The notes beneath the pieces are model-generated. The model worked only from the letters and a program-made list of their open reading frames with translations. It made no database searches and was not told the DNA's origin. DNA of 64,000 nt from Paraeggerthella hongkongensis (GTDB lineage: Bacteria > Actinomycetota > Coriobacteriia > Coriobacteriales > Eggerthellaceae), in contig NZ_QICD01000014.1 of the NCBI RefSeq assembly GCF_003726035.1, positions 1-64,000 on the forward strand, given 5' to 3'. Of the stretch, positions 26,061-38,661 are shown piece by piece. Every line of letters begins with the position of its first letter. Position 1 is the stretch's first letter. The position numbers and the translations under genes are program-made.

Positions 26061-28016
26061 ATGTGCGGAATCTGCGGGTTCACCGGGGCGAACGAGGCCG
26101 ACGCGCCCATCCTGAAAGCCATGTGCGACGTCATGGCGCATCGCGGTCCCGACGGCGAGGGTCAGTACCTCGACCAAGGCATCGCGCTTGGGCATCGGCG
26201 CCTGTCCCTCATCGACCTTGCGGGGGGCAATCAGCCCATGGTGCGCGCCACCGCCGAGCACGACGCCGCCGTCACCTCCCCTGCCCTTGCAAGCGACGGA
26301 TCCCCCATCGCCGGGCCCGAAGCCGCCGCGACGAAGGGCGACTTCGCCATCGTGTTCAACGGCGAGATCTACAACTACCGCGACCTGCGCGCCGAGCTGG
26401 AATCCGAAGGCTGGGCGTTCAAGACGAACTCCGACACCGAGGTGCTGCTCACCGGCTACCTCGCCTGGGGCGAAGGCGTGCTCGACCGCCTGCGCGGCAT
26501 GTTCGCGTTCGCCATTTGGAATCGCACGACGCGCGAGCTGTTCTGCGCGCGCGATTTCTTCGGCATCAAGCCGCTTTACTACACCGTGCAAGAGGGCCGG
26601 TTCGTTTTCGCGTCCGAGATCAAGTGCATCCTCGAGCATCCCGTTTACCAGCGCGAACTCAACGAAGAGGCGCTTGAACAGTACCTGTGCTTCCAGTTCT
26701 CGGCCCTTGACGAGACGTTCTTCAAGGGCATCTTCAAGCTTGCGCCCGCGCACTGCATGACCGTGCGCGCGGACGGCTCCATCGACATACGCCGCTACTG
26801 GCGGCCCACCTACGAATTCGACGAGAGCCGCAGCCGCCAGGACACCGTGGATGCCATCGACGCCGCCATGCGCGAATCGGTGCGCTATCACAACGTGGCG
26901 GACGTGGAAGTGGGGTCGTTCCTGTCCTCCGGCATCGATTCCAGCTACATGGCCGCATGCCTAGCCAAGGAAAACCCGGACATCAAAACGTTCACCGTGG
27001 GCTTCGCCGAATACGAAGGCGAGCGCGACGAGATCACCTGGGCCCGCGAGCTGGCCGACGAGCTCAAAATAGAGAACAACTCCAAGCACATCTCCGAAGA
27101 GGAGTACTGGGAAAGCCTCCCGCGCGTGCAATGGCACATGGACGAGCCCTCGGCCGACCCAAGCGCCGTAGCGCTTTACTTCGTCGATCAAGAGGCCGCC
27201 AAAAAGGTGAAGGCCGTGCTGTCGGGCGAAGGGGCCGACGAGTTCTTCGGCGGGTACCGCATCTACCAGACCCCCTTCGCCAACGCGAAGCTGTCCTGGG
27301 CGCCGAAGGGCCTGCTGCGCAGCGCATCGAAAGCCGCGAGAGCGCTGGGCGTCCGCGGCGCGAACTATCTGGAACGCGCGAGCGAGACCGTCGAGGACTG
27401 GTACTACACCAACGCGAACGGCGTGGCCTTCAGCCCCGAAGAGCGCGAGCGCCTTCTGCGCCGGCCCGTGCAAGCGTGCTCGCCGCAGAAACTGACCGCC
27501 CCCGTGTACGCCGAGGTCGAAAACCTCGATGAAACCACGCGCATGCAATACGTTGACCTGCATTTTTGGCTAGTAGGCGACATCTTGCTGAAAACGGACA
27601 AAATGTCGATGGCGCATTCGCTGGAAAGCCGCGTTCCCTTCCTGGACAAGCAGGTGTTCGACGTTTCGCGCACCATTCCCACGCGCCTGAAAGCCAACGA
27701 CGAGCAGACGAAGCTCACGCTGCGCGAAGCGTCCGAGCGCGCCATCCCGAAGGATTGGGCGCAGAAGGAGAAGCTGGGCTTCCCCGTACCCGTGGTGAAC
27801 TGGCTGCGCCAGGAACGCTACTACAACCAGATCAGGGAATGGTTCACCGGCGAGCTTGCAAGCACGTTCTTCAACACCGACGAGCTGGTGAAACTGCTCG
27901 ACGAGCACAAGGCCGGAGCCGACCGCTCCCGCAAGATCTGGATAGTCTACATGTTCCTCATGTGGTACAAGATCTATTTTGTGGACCGGAGCATCCCGGA
28001 CAAGCCCGCCGCCTAA
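26061..28016 (+). CDS. asnB: Asparagine synthetase, glutamine-hydrolysing
   Basis: A 651-residue class II glutamine amidotransferase fused to an asparagine synthase domain. Cys2 of MCGICGF is the glutaminase nucleophile, so the ATG at 26061 is firm; AAGGAG lies 8 bases before it. The synthase domain has the ATP pyrophosphatase loop SSGIDSSY and GEGADEFFGGY. The protein makes asparagine from aspartate, glutamine and ATP. An extra Ala/Pro/Asp-rich stretch of about 30 residues (near 70-100) interrupts the glutaminase domain before FAIVFNGEIYN, where relatives have a short loop. Confidence 0.95.
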   Translation: MCGICGFTGANEADAPILKAMCDVMAHRGPDGEGQYLDQGIALGHRRLSLIDLAGGNQPMVRATAEHDAAVTSPALASDGSPIAGPEAAATKGDFAIVFNGEIYNYRDLRAELESEGWAFKTNSDTEVLLTGYLAWGEGVLDRLRGMFAFAIWNRTTRELFCARDFFGIKPLYYTVQEGRFVFASEIKCILEHPVYQRELNEEALEQYLCFQFSALDETFFKGIFKLAPAHCMTVRADGSIDIRRYWRPTYEFDESRSRQDTVDAIDAAMRESVRYHNVADVEVGSFLSSGIDSSYMAACLAKENPDIKTFTVGFAEYEGERDEITWARELADELKIENNSKHISEEEYWESLPRVQWHMDEPSADPSAVALYFVDQEAAKKVKAVLSGEGADEFFGGYRIYQTPFANAKLSWAPKGLLRSASKAARALGVRGANYLERASETVEDWYYTNANGVAFSPEERERLLRRPVQACSPQKLTAPVYAEVENLDETTRMQYVDLHFWLVGDILLKTDKMSMAHSLESRVPFLDKQVFDVSRTIPTRLKANDEQTKLTLREASERAIPKDWAQKEKLGFPVPVVNWLRQERYYNQIREWFTGELASTFFNTDELVKLLDEHKAGADRSRKIWIVYMFLMWYKIYFVDRSIPDKPAA

Positions 28017-28032
28017 CAGGTCGAAGCATCCT

Positions 28033-28066
28033 AAGGCCCGTCGAGCACAACCGGCGGGCCTTACGT
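28033..28066. terminator. Bidirectional terminator after asnB
   Basis: AAGGCCCG (28033-28040) pairs with CGGGCCTT (28055-28062), followed by ACGTTTT on the plus strand. It sits between the asnB stop and the stop of the small minus-strand gene at 28068. Confidence 0.75.
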
Positions 28067-28067
28067 T

Positions 28068-28265
28068 TTACACCAGCTTGGACGCATCGACGGCCACCAG
28101 ATGGCCGTGCTCGTCCTCGAACACGCACAGGCCGCCATCGCGGCTTTCGTACAGATGACGAAATCGTGCGAACGCATCGTGCCGTGCGTCGGAATCGACC
28201 GCTCGGCACGCCTTTCCCTTATCGGCAGCGCACGCCGCGGGCAAGGGCTTCTTGTTCTCGAACAT
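28068..28265 (-). CDS. Small hypothetical protein
   Basis: A 65-residue protein that I do not recognise. It starts MFENKKPLPAACAADKGKAC and ends in a compact GGLCVFEDEHGHLVAVDASKLV segment that looks like a short beta hairpin; ARFRHLYESRD is probably helical. A strong ribosome site (AAAGGTGG, 6 bases before the ATG) and the shared terminator downstream support a real gene. It lies 39 bases from the truA stop on the same strand, so it may be the tail of that transcript. Confidence 0.6.
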   Translation of the reverse strand: MFENKKPLPAACAADKGKACRAVDSDARHDAFARFRHLYESRDGGLCVFEDEHGHLVAVDASKLV

Positions 28266-28304
28266 GCTGCACCACCTTTGCGACCGAAAGGTTCCTGAAC
28301 TTCC

Positions 28305-29159
28305 TTAATAGATAACGCGCCAGAACACCAGGCCCTGAGCAGGGGCGTTCTCCCCCGCCGCACGCCGATCGCGCGCCGCCAGAACCTCGCGCACCCAGTC
28401 AGCATCGCGCTGGCCGCGTCCCACGGTTACCAGCGTGCCCACGATCGTGCGCACCATGGAATGAAGGAACGCGTTTCCCACCACTTTGATGGTGATGATG
28501 TTTTCGCCCATGAACGTTTCGGGATGAAACGAGATTTCGCGAACATTACGATGCGTCGGTTTGTCCACCGCGGAAACAGCCATGCAAAAACTCTTGAAAT
28601 CATGCTCGCCCAGCAAATGATGGGCGCCTGCCTCCATGGCGGACATATCCAAGCCGCCGGGAACAAACCACGAGAAGTCCTTCATGAAGATGGGGGCGGT
28701 GCTGTCCACACACAGGTGATAGTGGTACTCGCGCGCTCGCGCATCGAAACGCGCTGAGAAACCGGGCCTCTTGGGCTCCACTTCGCGTACGGTGATGCCC
28801 TCGTGCGTGAGCGCGTTCAGCGACCGACGCAACGAGAAGAGCGACCGCCCGCTCAAATCCTCGTCGCTCACGTCGAAGCTCACCACCTGACCCAGCGCAT
28901 GCACGCCCGAATCGGTGCGCCCCGCGCAGGTGGTTTCCACGTCGCGCCTGAACAGCAGGCGCAGCGCCTCCTCCAGATTGCCCTGCACCGTCAGCTTGCC
29001 CGGCTGGCGGGCGAACCCGCAAAACGGCGCGCCGTTGTACGACAGCGTCAACGCCAGCGTATGGTCGAGCTGGGGCTTTACGAACGCACCGGGCGCATCG
29101 CAGGTCTCTGAAGAACAAGATTGTTGGAAAGAAGTAGTCGTATTCATAGCAACCATCAT
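28305..29159 (-). CDS. truA: tRNA pseudouridine synthase A
   Basis: TruA converts uridines 38-40 of tRNA anticodon arms to pseudouridine. The catalytic aspartate lies in GRTDSGVHALGQV, and the protein keeps the family order (LSYNGAPFCGFARQPG near the N-terminus, HDFKSFCM and FLHSMVRTIVGTL later). The start is uncertain: ATG at 29159 or 29156 (MMVAMNTTT) or ATG at 29147 (MNTTT); none has a good ribosome site. The first 30-40 residues are not conserved in the family, so a shorter form is possible. Confidence 0.92.
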   Translation of the reverse strand: MMVAMNTTTSFQQSCSSETCDAPGAFVKPQLDHTLALTLSYNGAPFCGFARQPGKLTVQGNLEEALRLLFRRDVETTCAGRTDSGVHALGQVVSFDVSDEDLSGRSLFSLRRSLNALTHEGITVREVEPKRPGFSARFDARAREYHYHLCVDSTAPIFMKDFSWFVPGGLDMSAMEAGAHHLLGEHDFKSFCMAVSAVDKPTHRNVREISFHPETFMGENIITIKVVGNAFLHSMVRTIVGTLVTVGRGQRDADWVREVLAARDRRAAGENAPAQGLVFWRVIY

Positions 29160-29233
29160 AAACGAAGGCGGCCGCGCGACCAAGCGCAACCGCCCTCCCT
29201 TGCCAAATCGTCAATCACCGCCGCCGCGCAGTC

Positions 29234-29345
29234 GGCCCGCAGGGCGCGTTGCCCACCAAGCGAGTTCCGCACGAGCCGGACAGCCCAGCGGGCCGTCCGT
29301 GCGAGCCCGGGACTGCCGAGAGACTGGGCAACGCGCCTTGCGGCC
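29234..29345. repeat. Long nested hairpin element abutting the dnaE stop
   Basis: An outer stem joins GGCCCGCAGGGCGCGTTGCC (from 29234) with TGGGCAACGCGCCTTGCGGC (to 29345). Inside, AGTTCC pairs with GGGACT, GCACG with CGTGC, GGAC with GTCC and GCCC with GGGC. The whole of about 112 bases can fold as one long imperfect hairpin. It fills most of the space between dnaE and truA and could be a terminator, an mRNA 3-prime stabiliser or a REP-like repeat. Confidence 0.65.
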
Positions 29346-32300
29346 TTACGACGCCCTCCACACCTGCGCGCCGAACAGCTCCTGCAACTCGGACTTCATG
29401 ATGGGGCTGTTCGAATCCACGGTTATGGGCAGTTCGGCGCGGAACTTGTGCCCGTCGTTTTGCTGGACGAACAGCACCACGCCGTCGCGCCCGGGATACG
29501 ACTTCAAAATGCGGTTCAATCGCAAGGACTTCGACTGGTCGAAATCGGCCATCGGCACGCGCAGCTCCAGATGCGAGGGACGCGCGTCGTCCTCGCTCAG
29601 CTCTAGCGCCTCCATCTCGAACGCCATGATCTGGTTGCCGCGGTCGCTGTGCTCGAACTTGCCCTTCACCTTGACGATGGCGTCTTCCTGAATCGCCTCG
29701 GCGTTCTCGTCGTACTTGAAGCAGATGCACTCCACATGGCCCGTCGTATCCTCCAACGAGAACGTGGCCATCTTCGTGCCGCGCTTCGTCAGCTTCGTCA
29801 CCACGGACGAGATCATGCCGATGAACACGGCCGACTTGATCTCCTTCGTGCGCTCGGCCAGATCGCCCAGCTGGAACTTCGTCATGCGGGCGATGTAGTT
29901 CTCGTACGGACGCAGCGGATGGTCCGAGACGTAGATCTTCATGATCTCCTTCTCGAACGTCAACAGCTGGCGCTTCGGCCACTCCACTCCGTCCGGAGCG
30001 GGAACCTCTTCCTCGAAGCCCGAGTCGGGGTCGTCGCCGAACAGGTCGAACATCGACACCTGCCCGCGCTCGCGGTCCTTCTGACGCTTCGACGCGCTTT
30101 CCAGAAGCGGCGTCTCGTCCACGAAGTACATGAGCTGCTTGCGCGTGTAGCCCGTCGAATCGAACGCCCCGCCCTTGATGAGCGCTTCGAGCGTCTTTCG
30201 GTTGTAGCACTTCGCGTCCAACCGGTTCACGAAGTCGTGCAGCGACGTGTAGGGGCCGTTCGCCTCGCGCTCGGCGATGATCTCGTCGGCAACGTTGCGC
30301 CCCACGCCGCGCACGCCGACCAGGCCGAAGCGAATGCCCTCTTCAACCGGCGTGAACTCGGCGTTCGACGAGTTGATGTCGGGAGGCAGCACCGGCGTGC
30401 CGTTGTGGTTGCAGCTGGAGATATAGCGAATCAGGCGATCGGTGTTGCCCATGTAGCTGGACAGAACGGCCGCCATGAAGTCGTTCGGATAGTGCGCCTT
30501 CAAATACGCGGTGCGCATGACCAAGATGGCGTATGCGGCCGAGTGCGATTTGTTGAACGCGTACTTAGCGAACTTCTCGGCGTCTTCCCAGATCTGCTTG
30601 GCGATCTCAAGCGAGTAGCCGTTCTCCACCGCGCCGTTGTTCCAGTCTTCCTGCAACCCGCGCATGACGTCGAGCTTCTTCTTGCCCATTGCCTTGCGCA
30701 GCTTGTCGGCTTTACCAGCGGAAAAGCCGCTCATGGCCATGGAGATCTGCATGATCTGCTCTTGGTAGACCATGGTGCCGTACGTTTCCTCCAGGATGGA
30801 GCGCAAACGCTCGTCGTAATAGTGGATCTGCGTCTTGCCGCTTGCCACCTTCACGTAGTCGTCCACCATGCCGGACTCCAACGGGCCCGGGCGGTTGAGC
30901 GCGATCGAGGCGACGATGTCCGAGAAGCGCTTAGGTGGGAGCCGTGCGAACAAGCCCACGTACAGCGCGCCCTCCACCTGGAACAAGCCGTCCATGTTGC
31001 CCGACTGCATGAGCACGAACGCGCGCTCGTCGTCGATGGGAATCTCCTCGGGGATCACCTTGGTGCCGAAACGCGCCTCGATGTTGCGGCACGCGCGCGA
31101 CAGCACGCCCAGGGTGCGCAGACCCAAGAAGTCCATCTTCAGCAAGCCTAGGTCGGGCGTGTAGTGACCGTCGTACTGCGTGATGATGCCGCCGCCCTTG
31201 GTATCGCGCTTCATGGGCACGTGCTCGCTCATGGGGTCGCGGCAGATGATGGTGGCGCACGCGTGCACGCCCTCGCCGCGCACGTGGCCTTCGATGGACT
31301 TGGCCGCGTCGATGACGGCCTTCACGTCCTCTTCGGTCTCGTACGCCTTCTTGAGGTCGAGGTTCGTCTCGAGCGCCTTGTCGATGGTGATGCCCAGCTC
31401 GTCGCCGATCATCTTCGTGATCTTGTCGCCCGTGCTGTACGGATAGTCCAGCACGCGCGCAGCGTCGCGCACGGCGTTTTTCGCCTGCAGCTTGCCGAAG
31501 GTGATAACGCCGGCTACGTGATCCTCGCCGTACACTTCCTTGATGTGCTCGATGACCTCTTGGCGACGTTCATCCTCGAAGTCGACGTCGATATCGGGCA
31601 TCTCCACGCGTTCGGGCGAAAGGAATCGCTCGAACAGCAAGCCGTTGGAAAGCGGGTCCAAGTCGGTGATGCCCATGGCGTACGCCACGATGGCGCCTGC
31701 AGCCGATCCACGGCCCGGGCCAACGCCGATGCCCTGGCTGCGAGCCCACTCGATGTACTCCTGCACGATCAGGAAGTACGCCGGGAATCCCTGCTGAATG
31801 ATGATGCTCATCTCGTAGTCGGCGCGCTCTTGCGCCTCCTGCGGCACCGGATCCCCGTAGCGCTTGATCAGGCCTTCCTGGACACGCGTGCGAAACCAGC
31901 TGTCCTCGGTTTCCCCTTCGGGCAGCGGGAAGCGCGGCAGAACCGAATCGCGCTCGAGCACCACGTCGCACTTGGCCGCCAGCTCCACCGTGTTGTCGCA
32001 CGCTTCCGGAAAGTCCTTGAGCGCCTCGCGCATCTCCTCTTCGGTCTTCATGTAGAACTGGTCGTTCTCGAAGCGCATGCGGTTCGCGTCGTTCATGGCG
32101 CTGCCCGTGCCGATGCACAGCATGATGTCCTGCGCGCGGGCGTCCTCGCGCGTCAGGTAGTGGAAGTCGTTCGTAGCGATGGTCTTGAGGCCCGCCGCCT
32201 GAGCCAGCTTCGTCAACTGATGGTTGAGCTGCGTCTGCGTAAGGCCGGCATCGGTCATGATGCCCTGGTTCTGCAGCTCGATGTAGAAGTCGCCCGGATC

Positions 32301-32807
32301 GAAGCAGCTGGCCAGCTTATGCGCCCATTCAAGCGCCTCGTCGAACTGGTTGTTGTCGAGCAGCTTGGGAATGATGCCCGCAATGCAGGCGGACGAGCCG
32401 ATAATGCCCTTGCCGTACTTCTGCAACATGCTGAAGGTCGTGCGCGGCTTGTAGTAGAAGTTGTCGACGTGCGACTCGCTTACCAGACGAAGCAGGTTGT
32501 GGTAGCCCTCGTTGGTCTTGGACAGCAGCAGCAGGTGGTAGAGCTTCGGCTTGACGTCCTTGCGCAGCTCTTCATCGGTTGTGAAGTACACTTCGCAGCC
32601 GTAAATGGGCTTGACGCGGATGCCCGTTTCCTTCTCGACGGCGTCGCACGCGTCGCACAGCTCGGGCACGCCGGACATCACGCCGTGATCGGAGATCGCC
32701 ACGGCGGGCATGCCCAACTCGGCCGCGCGCCTGACCATGTCCTTCACATGCGTTGCGCCGTCGAGCAAGGAATATTCAGTGTGGTTGTGCAGGTGGACGA
32801 ATGCCAT
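29346..32807 (-). CDS. dnaE: DNA polymerase III alpha subunit
   Basis: A 1153-residue replicative polymerase of the DnaE type. The N-terminal PHP domain starts HLHNHTEYSLLDG. The catalytic aspartates lie in PDIDVDF (near residue 400). Finger, helix-hairpin-helix and OB-fold regions follow (FIGMISSVVTKLTKRG marks the OB fold), ending in a short C-terminal part. The length fits DnaE1. No exonuclease domain is present, so it is not PolC. It probably has its own promoter; no neighbour shares its function. Confidence 0.96.
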   Translation of the reverse strand: MAFVHLHNHTEYSLLDGATHVKDMVRRAAELGMPAVAISDHGVMSGVPELCDACDAVEKETGIRVKPIYGCEVYFTTDEELRKDVKPKLYHLLLLSKTNEGYHNLLRLVSESHVDNFYYKPRTTFSMLQKYGKGIIGSSACIAGIIPKLLDNNQFDEALEWAHKLASCFDPGDFYIELQNQGIMTDAGLTQTQLNHQLTKLAQAAGLKTIATNDFHYLTREDARAQDIMLCIGTGSAMNDANRMRFENDQFYMKTEEEMREALKDFPEACDNTVELAAKCDVVLERDSVLPRFPLPEGETEDSWFRTRVQEGLIKRYGDPVPQEAQERADYEMSIIIQQGFPAYFLIVQEYIEWARSQGIGVGPGRGSAAGAIVAYAMGITDLDPLSNGLLFERFLSPERVEMPDIDVDFEDERRQEVIEHIKEVYGEDHVAGVITFGKLQAKNAVRDAARVLDYPYSTGDKITKMIGDELGITIDKALETNLDLKKAYETEEDVKAVIDAAKSIEGHVRGEGVHACATIICRDPMSEHVPMKRDTKGGGIITQYDGHYTPDLGLLKMDFLGLRTLGVLSRACRNIEARFGTKVIPEEIPIDDERAFVLMQSGNMDGLFQVEGALYVGLFARLPPKRFSDIVASIALNRPGPLESGMVDDYVKVASGKTQIHYYDERLRSILEETYGTMVYQEQIMQISMAMSGFSAGKADKLRKAMGKKKLDVMRGLQEDWNNGAVENGYSLEIAKQIWEDAEKFAKYAFNKSHSAAYAILVMRTAYLKAHYPNDFMAAVLSSYMGNTDRLIRYISSCNHNGTPVLPPDINSSNAEFTPVEEGIRFGLVGVRGVGRNVADEIIAEREANGPYTSLHDFVNRLDAKCYNRKTLEALIKGGAFDSTGYTRKQLMYFVDETPLLESASKRQKDRERGQVSMFDLFGDDPDSGFEEEVPAPDGVEWPKRQLLTFEKEIMKIYVSDHPLRPYENYIARMTKFQLGDLAERTKEIKSAVFIGMISSVVTKLTKRGTKMATFSLEDTTGHVECICFKYDENAEAIQEDAIVKVKGKFEHSDRGNQIMAFEMEALELSEDDARPSHLELRVPMADFDQSKSLRLNRILKSYPGRDGVVLFVQQNDGHKFRAELPITVDSNSPIMKSELQELFGAQVWRAS

Positions 32808-32960
32808 AGCTATGCCTCGAATCAGTTAGGGATACGCGGGATTTTGGTTGTAGTCATGATACCAGCATTGCCCGAAAAGGTGTTCGAACAAACGATGGAT
32901 TTTCGCAAGGGGCAAGCCGGACAGAACCCTCGCATCGCACGGGCATCGCGCGCGCCGCAC

Positions 32961-32998
32961 GCAAAAGCCCCCGACCCTAATGGATCGGGGGCTTGCGT
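32961..32998 (-). terminator. Terminator of the ATP synthase operon
   Basis: On the minus strand AAGCCCCCGATCC pairs with GGTCGGGGGCTT and is followed by TTGCG after a CTTTT run. It lies about 80 bases after the atpC stop (33077). Confidence 0.8.
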
Positions 32999-33076
32999 CT
33001 TGCTTCGATGGCGGCTTTCAGCCGTTGCGTTGCCAAGCGACCTCGAGCCGCACGTCGCAGGTTCGCCTCAAGCGAC

Positions 33077-33481
33077 CTAGCCGACAGCTTTCAGCTGCAC
33101 GTCGCACCACGCCTTATCGGCATGAAGCGTCGTTTTGGCGGCATCTCCCTCGGCCAAACCCGCAAGCTCGACCTCGATGGCTGCCAGCTGCTCGCGCACC
33201 TGCGCGGCATCGATCTCGGCAACAGGGAGCGCGCGGTCGGCCAAGACGATAACCTTGTCGTCCGTGACCTCCACGTAGCCGCCCTGCAGCGCGTAGTGCC
33301 TAACCTCTTTGTCAGAGGCTCCCGTCACGCGCGCCACGCCGTCGGCGAGCACCGACACGAGCGGCGCATGTCCGCGCAGAAAGCCCATCTCGCCTTCGAC
33401 GCCGGGCACGACGACGAACTCGGCCTCTTCGGAGACCAGCTTCGCCACCGGCGTCACGATGTCGCACATGAATCCAGCCAT
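33077..33481 (-). CDS. atpC: ATP synthase epsilon subunit
   Basis: 134 residues with the N-terminal beta-sandwich (CDIVTPVAKLVSEEAEFVVV, then GFLRGHAPLVSVL) and a C-terminal helical hairpin (AQVREQLAAIEVELAGL). It joins the central stalk and regulates ATP hydrolysis. It is the last gene of the operon, directly abutting atpD. Confidence 0.94.
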   Translation of the reverse strand: MAGFMCDIVTPVAKLVSEEAEFVVVPGVEGEMGFLRGHAPLVSVLADGVARVTGASDKEVRHYALQGGYVEVTDDKVIVLADRALPVAEIDAAQVREQLAAIEVELAGLAEGDAAKTTLHADKAWCDVQLKAVG

Positions 33482-34933
<1,452 letters not shown>

Positions 34934-35839
34934 TTAATCCTCCAAAGCCGCTGCGCCACCGACGATTTCCGAAATCTCGGTCGTGATAGCGCCCTGGCGT
35001 ACGCGGTTATACAGTCTGGTCAACGTTTCGACCATTTCGGTAGCGTTTTCCGTCGCCGACATCATGGCGTTGCGACGCGCGCCCTGCTCGGCAGCAGCCG
35101 AGTCGATAAGCGCATGGTAGAGCGTCGTGCGCACGTAAGCCGGCAGAAGCTGGTCGAGAACGGCCTCGGCGCTCGGCTCGAAGATCACGTCGCCCTCGGG
35201 CTTCGCTTCACTGTCGGCCGCTACGCCGTCGTCAGCCAGTTCGGCCTTGAGCTTCTCCGTGTCGACGGGCAGCACGAGCTCCTGGCGAAGCTGCTGCTCG
35301 GCAGCGTTCTTCGCGTGGTTGTACACGACGATAACCTCGTCGATGTCACCGTTCACGTAGCCGTCGATGGCAAAAGTGGCAACCGAAGCAGCCTCTTCCA
35401 CCGTAGGATCGGCGGACAGATCCGCGAACGAAAGCACCGGCTGCACCTTGCGGTAGGTGTAGTACCCGACGGCCTTCTTGCCGCAGGCGACGACCTCGAC
35501 GGTCGCGCCCGCCGCCTGCTTGTCCTTCATGAGGCGATCGACGTGCCGCAGCACATTGCTGTTGAAGCCGCCGGCCAGACCGCGGTCGGACACGACGACC
35601 ACTACGAGCACGTTCTTGACCTCGTCGTGCTTGCGCAGCAGCGCGTTTTCAGAGCCACCTACACGCTTGGCAACGTTGGCCAACATTTCGACCATGGAGT
35701 CAGCGTAAGGCGTGGAAGCCGCGACGCGCTCTCCGGCGCGACGGATCTTCGCAGCCGCCACCATCTCCATGGTGCGCGTGATCTGCTTCGTCGAGGAGAC
35801 GGAGCTGATACGCCGTTCTATGTCGTGAAGGTTGGGCAT
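34934..35839 (-). CDS. atpG: ATP synthase gamma subunit
   Basis: 301 residues, the rotating shaft of F1. The conserved N-terminus reads RRISSVSSTKQITRTMEMVA, and the C-terminal helix ends MSATENATEMVETLTRLYNR. An acidic stretch near residues 200-230 (AELADDGVAADSEAKPEGD) is longer than in many homologues. It lies between atpA (12-base gap) and atpD. Confidence 0.95.
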   Translation of the reverse strand: MPNLHDIERRISSVSSTKQITRTMEMVAAAKIRRAGERVAASTPYADSMVEMLANVAKRVGGSENALLRKHDEVKNVLVVVVVSDRGLAGGFNSNVLRHVDRLMKDKQAAGATVEVVACGKKAVGYYTYRKVQPVLSFADLSADPTVEEAASVATFAIDGYVNGDIDEVIVVYNHAKNAAEQQLRQELVLPVDTEKLKAELADDGVAADSEAKPEGDVIFEPSAEAVLDQLLPAYVRTTLYHALIDSAAAEQGARRNAMMSATENATEMVETLTRLYNRVRQGAITTEISEIVGGAAALED

Positions 35840-35851
35840 AGTCTACCTGCC

Positions 35852-37419
<1,568 letters not shown>

Positions 37420-37426
<7 letters not shown>

Positions 37427-37998
37427 TCACCTCCATCTGTTGATAGTTTGAGCACGTTGCGAGCGCTTTCCAACTGCGACTTGACGCTGGCGTCGATTCG
37501 CTTGCCGTTTGCACTCATCAATATGCCGCCGAGCAGAGACGGGTCGATGTGCTCTCGCAGCACCACGTTCGTCCCCAGGTCGGCTTGCGTTTTCTTTACA
37601 ATGACCTCGCGCAAATGATCGTCCAGCTCGACGACGGTCGTGACATCGACGACGGTAACGTTCAACTTGCGTTCGAGAGCCTCTCCATAGCTAGCCCATA
37701 CGCGCGACAGCAACGCGAAGTCCCCGCGTTCCGCCATGACGGCCAGAACATCCACGAGAACAGGATTCGCCTGCGCAAAGACGCTGCGCGCAAGCTCGTT
37801 CCTCTGCTCGGGCGTATAGGAGCTGTCCTCCAAAGCGTCGGAGAGTTCCATGTTCGAACGCACGATGCGAATAATGCGCTCAGCCTGGTCGCGAACTTCC
37901 AGAGCGGCATCCTGGCCGCCTGCAACGTACGCGCCATCCAAGAGGACGGACGCATACGTCGCGACCTTTTCCCTTTGAACATGGCGGTTAGTTGGCAT
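37420..37998 (-). CDS. atpH: ATP synthase delta subunit
   Basis: 192 residues of the OSCP/delta family, joining the peripheral stalk to the top of F1. The C-terminal signature includes [20 protein letters not shown] and [13 protein letters not shown]. The gene overlaps atpF by 11 bases and atpA by 7. Confidence 0.93.
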
Positions 37999-38608
37999 TG
38001 AAACTGCCCGCCTCGTTCACGTAACGCTCAATGATCTTGCGATGCTCGGCATCGCCCAGATCCTCGCCGATCAAGCGGGATGCAACGGCGACGGACAGGT
38101 CGGCAACCGAACCCTGAAGCTCGGAGATAGCGGCCTTCTTGTCAGCTTCGATGGCGGCATGCGCCTTCTCGATCATGACGGTGGCCTCGGACTGCGCCTT
38201 GGCGGTGATGTCCGCCTTCACAGCCTCGCCGGTCTTCTTCGCGTCTGCAACGATCTGAGCAGCCTGGGTCTTCGCATCTTCCAGCTGGGACTTGTACTCT
38301 TCCAGCACGCGTTCGCTCTCGATGCGCGCCTGCTCAGACTTCTCAAGGGACTCCTTGATGGTCTGCTCGCGCTTCTCGAGCATGTCGTTGAACTTCGGCC
38401 AGCCGAACTTGGCCAGCACGAACCACAGCACCAGGAAGGCGATGAGCATCGGGACGAATTCCACCATGTTCGGCAGAATCGCGCTGATTCCCGCAGCGTC
38501 CTCCCCTTCGCTAGCAAACGCGAGCGCAGGAAAAGCAAACGTCATGCTGCCGGCGGCGAGCACGGCGGAACCCGAGAGGGCCGTTGCTTTTTTCGCTCTA
38601 ACTTTCAC
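37988..38608 (-). CDS. atpF: ATP synthase b subunit with signal-like N-terminal extension
   Basis: 206 residues. A transmembrane helix (MVEFVPMLIAFLVLWFVLAK, near 45-65) is followed by the long charged coiled coil of the peripheral stalk. About 40 residues precede the helix and look like a cleavable signal peptide (KATALSGSAVLAAGSMTFAF, then PALAFAS). The GTG start is decided by AAGGAGG 7 bases upstream. Most bacterial b subunits start directly at the helix and are about 155-175 residues long. Confidence 0.92.
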   Translation of the reverse strand: MKVRAKKATALSGSAVLAAGSMTFAFPALAFASEGEDAAGISAILPNMVEFVPMLIAFLVLWFVLAKFGWPKFNDMLEKREQTIKESLEKSEQARIESERVLEEYKSQLEDAKTQAAQIVADAKKTGEAVKADITAKAQSEATVMIEKAHAAIEADKKAAISELQGSVADLSVAVASRLIGEDLGDAEHRKIIERYVNEAGSFNAN

Positions 38609-38661
38609 TACGTAACCTCCTTTGAGCCTGTATCCGGCTATTGGTTCCGAATAAGGCCTGG

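Noticed and set aside
31164-33080. 638-codon plus-strand open frame opposite dnaE
   Set aside because: Antisense of a conserved polymerase gene; no ribosome site or domain.
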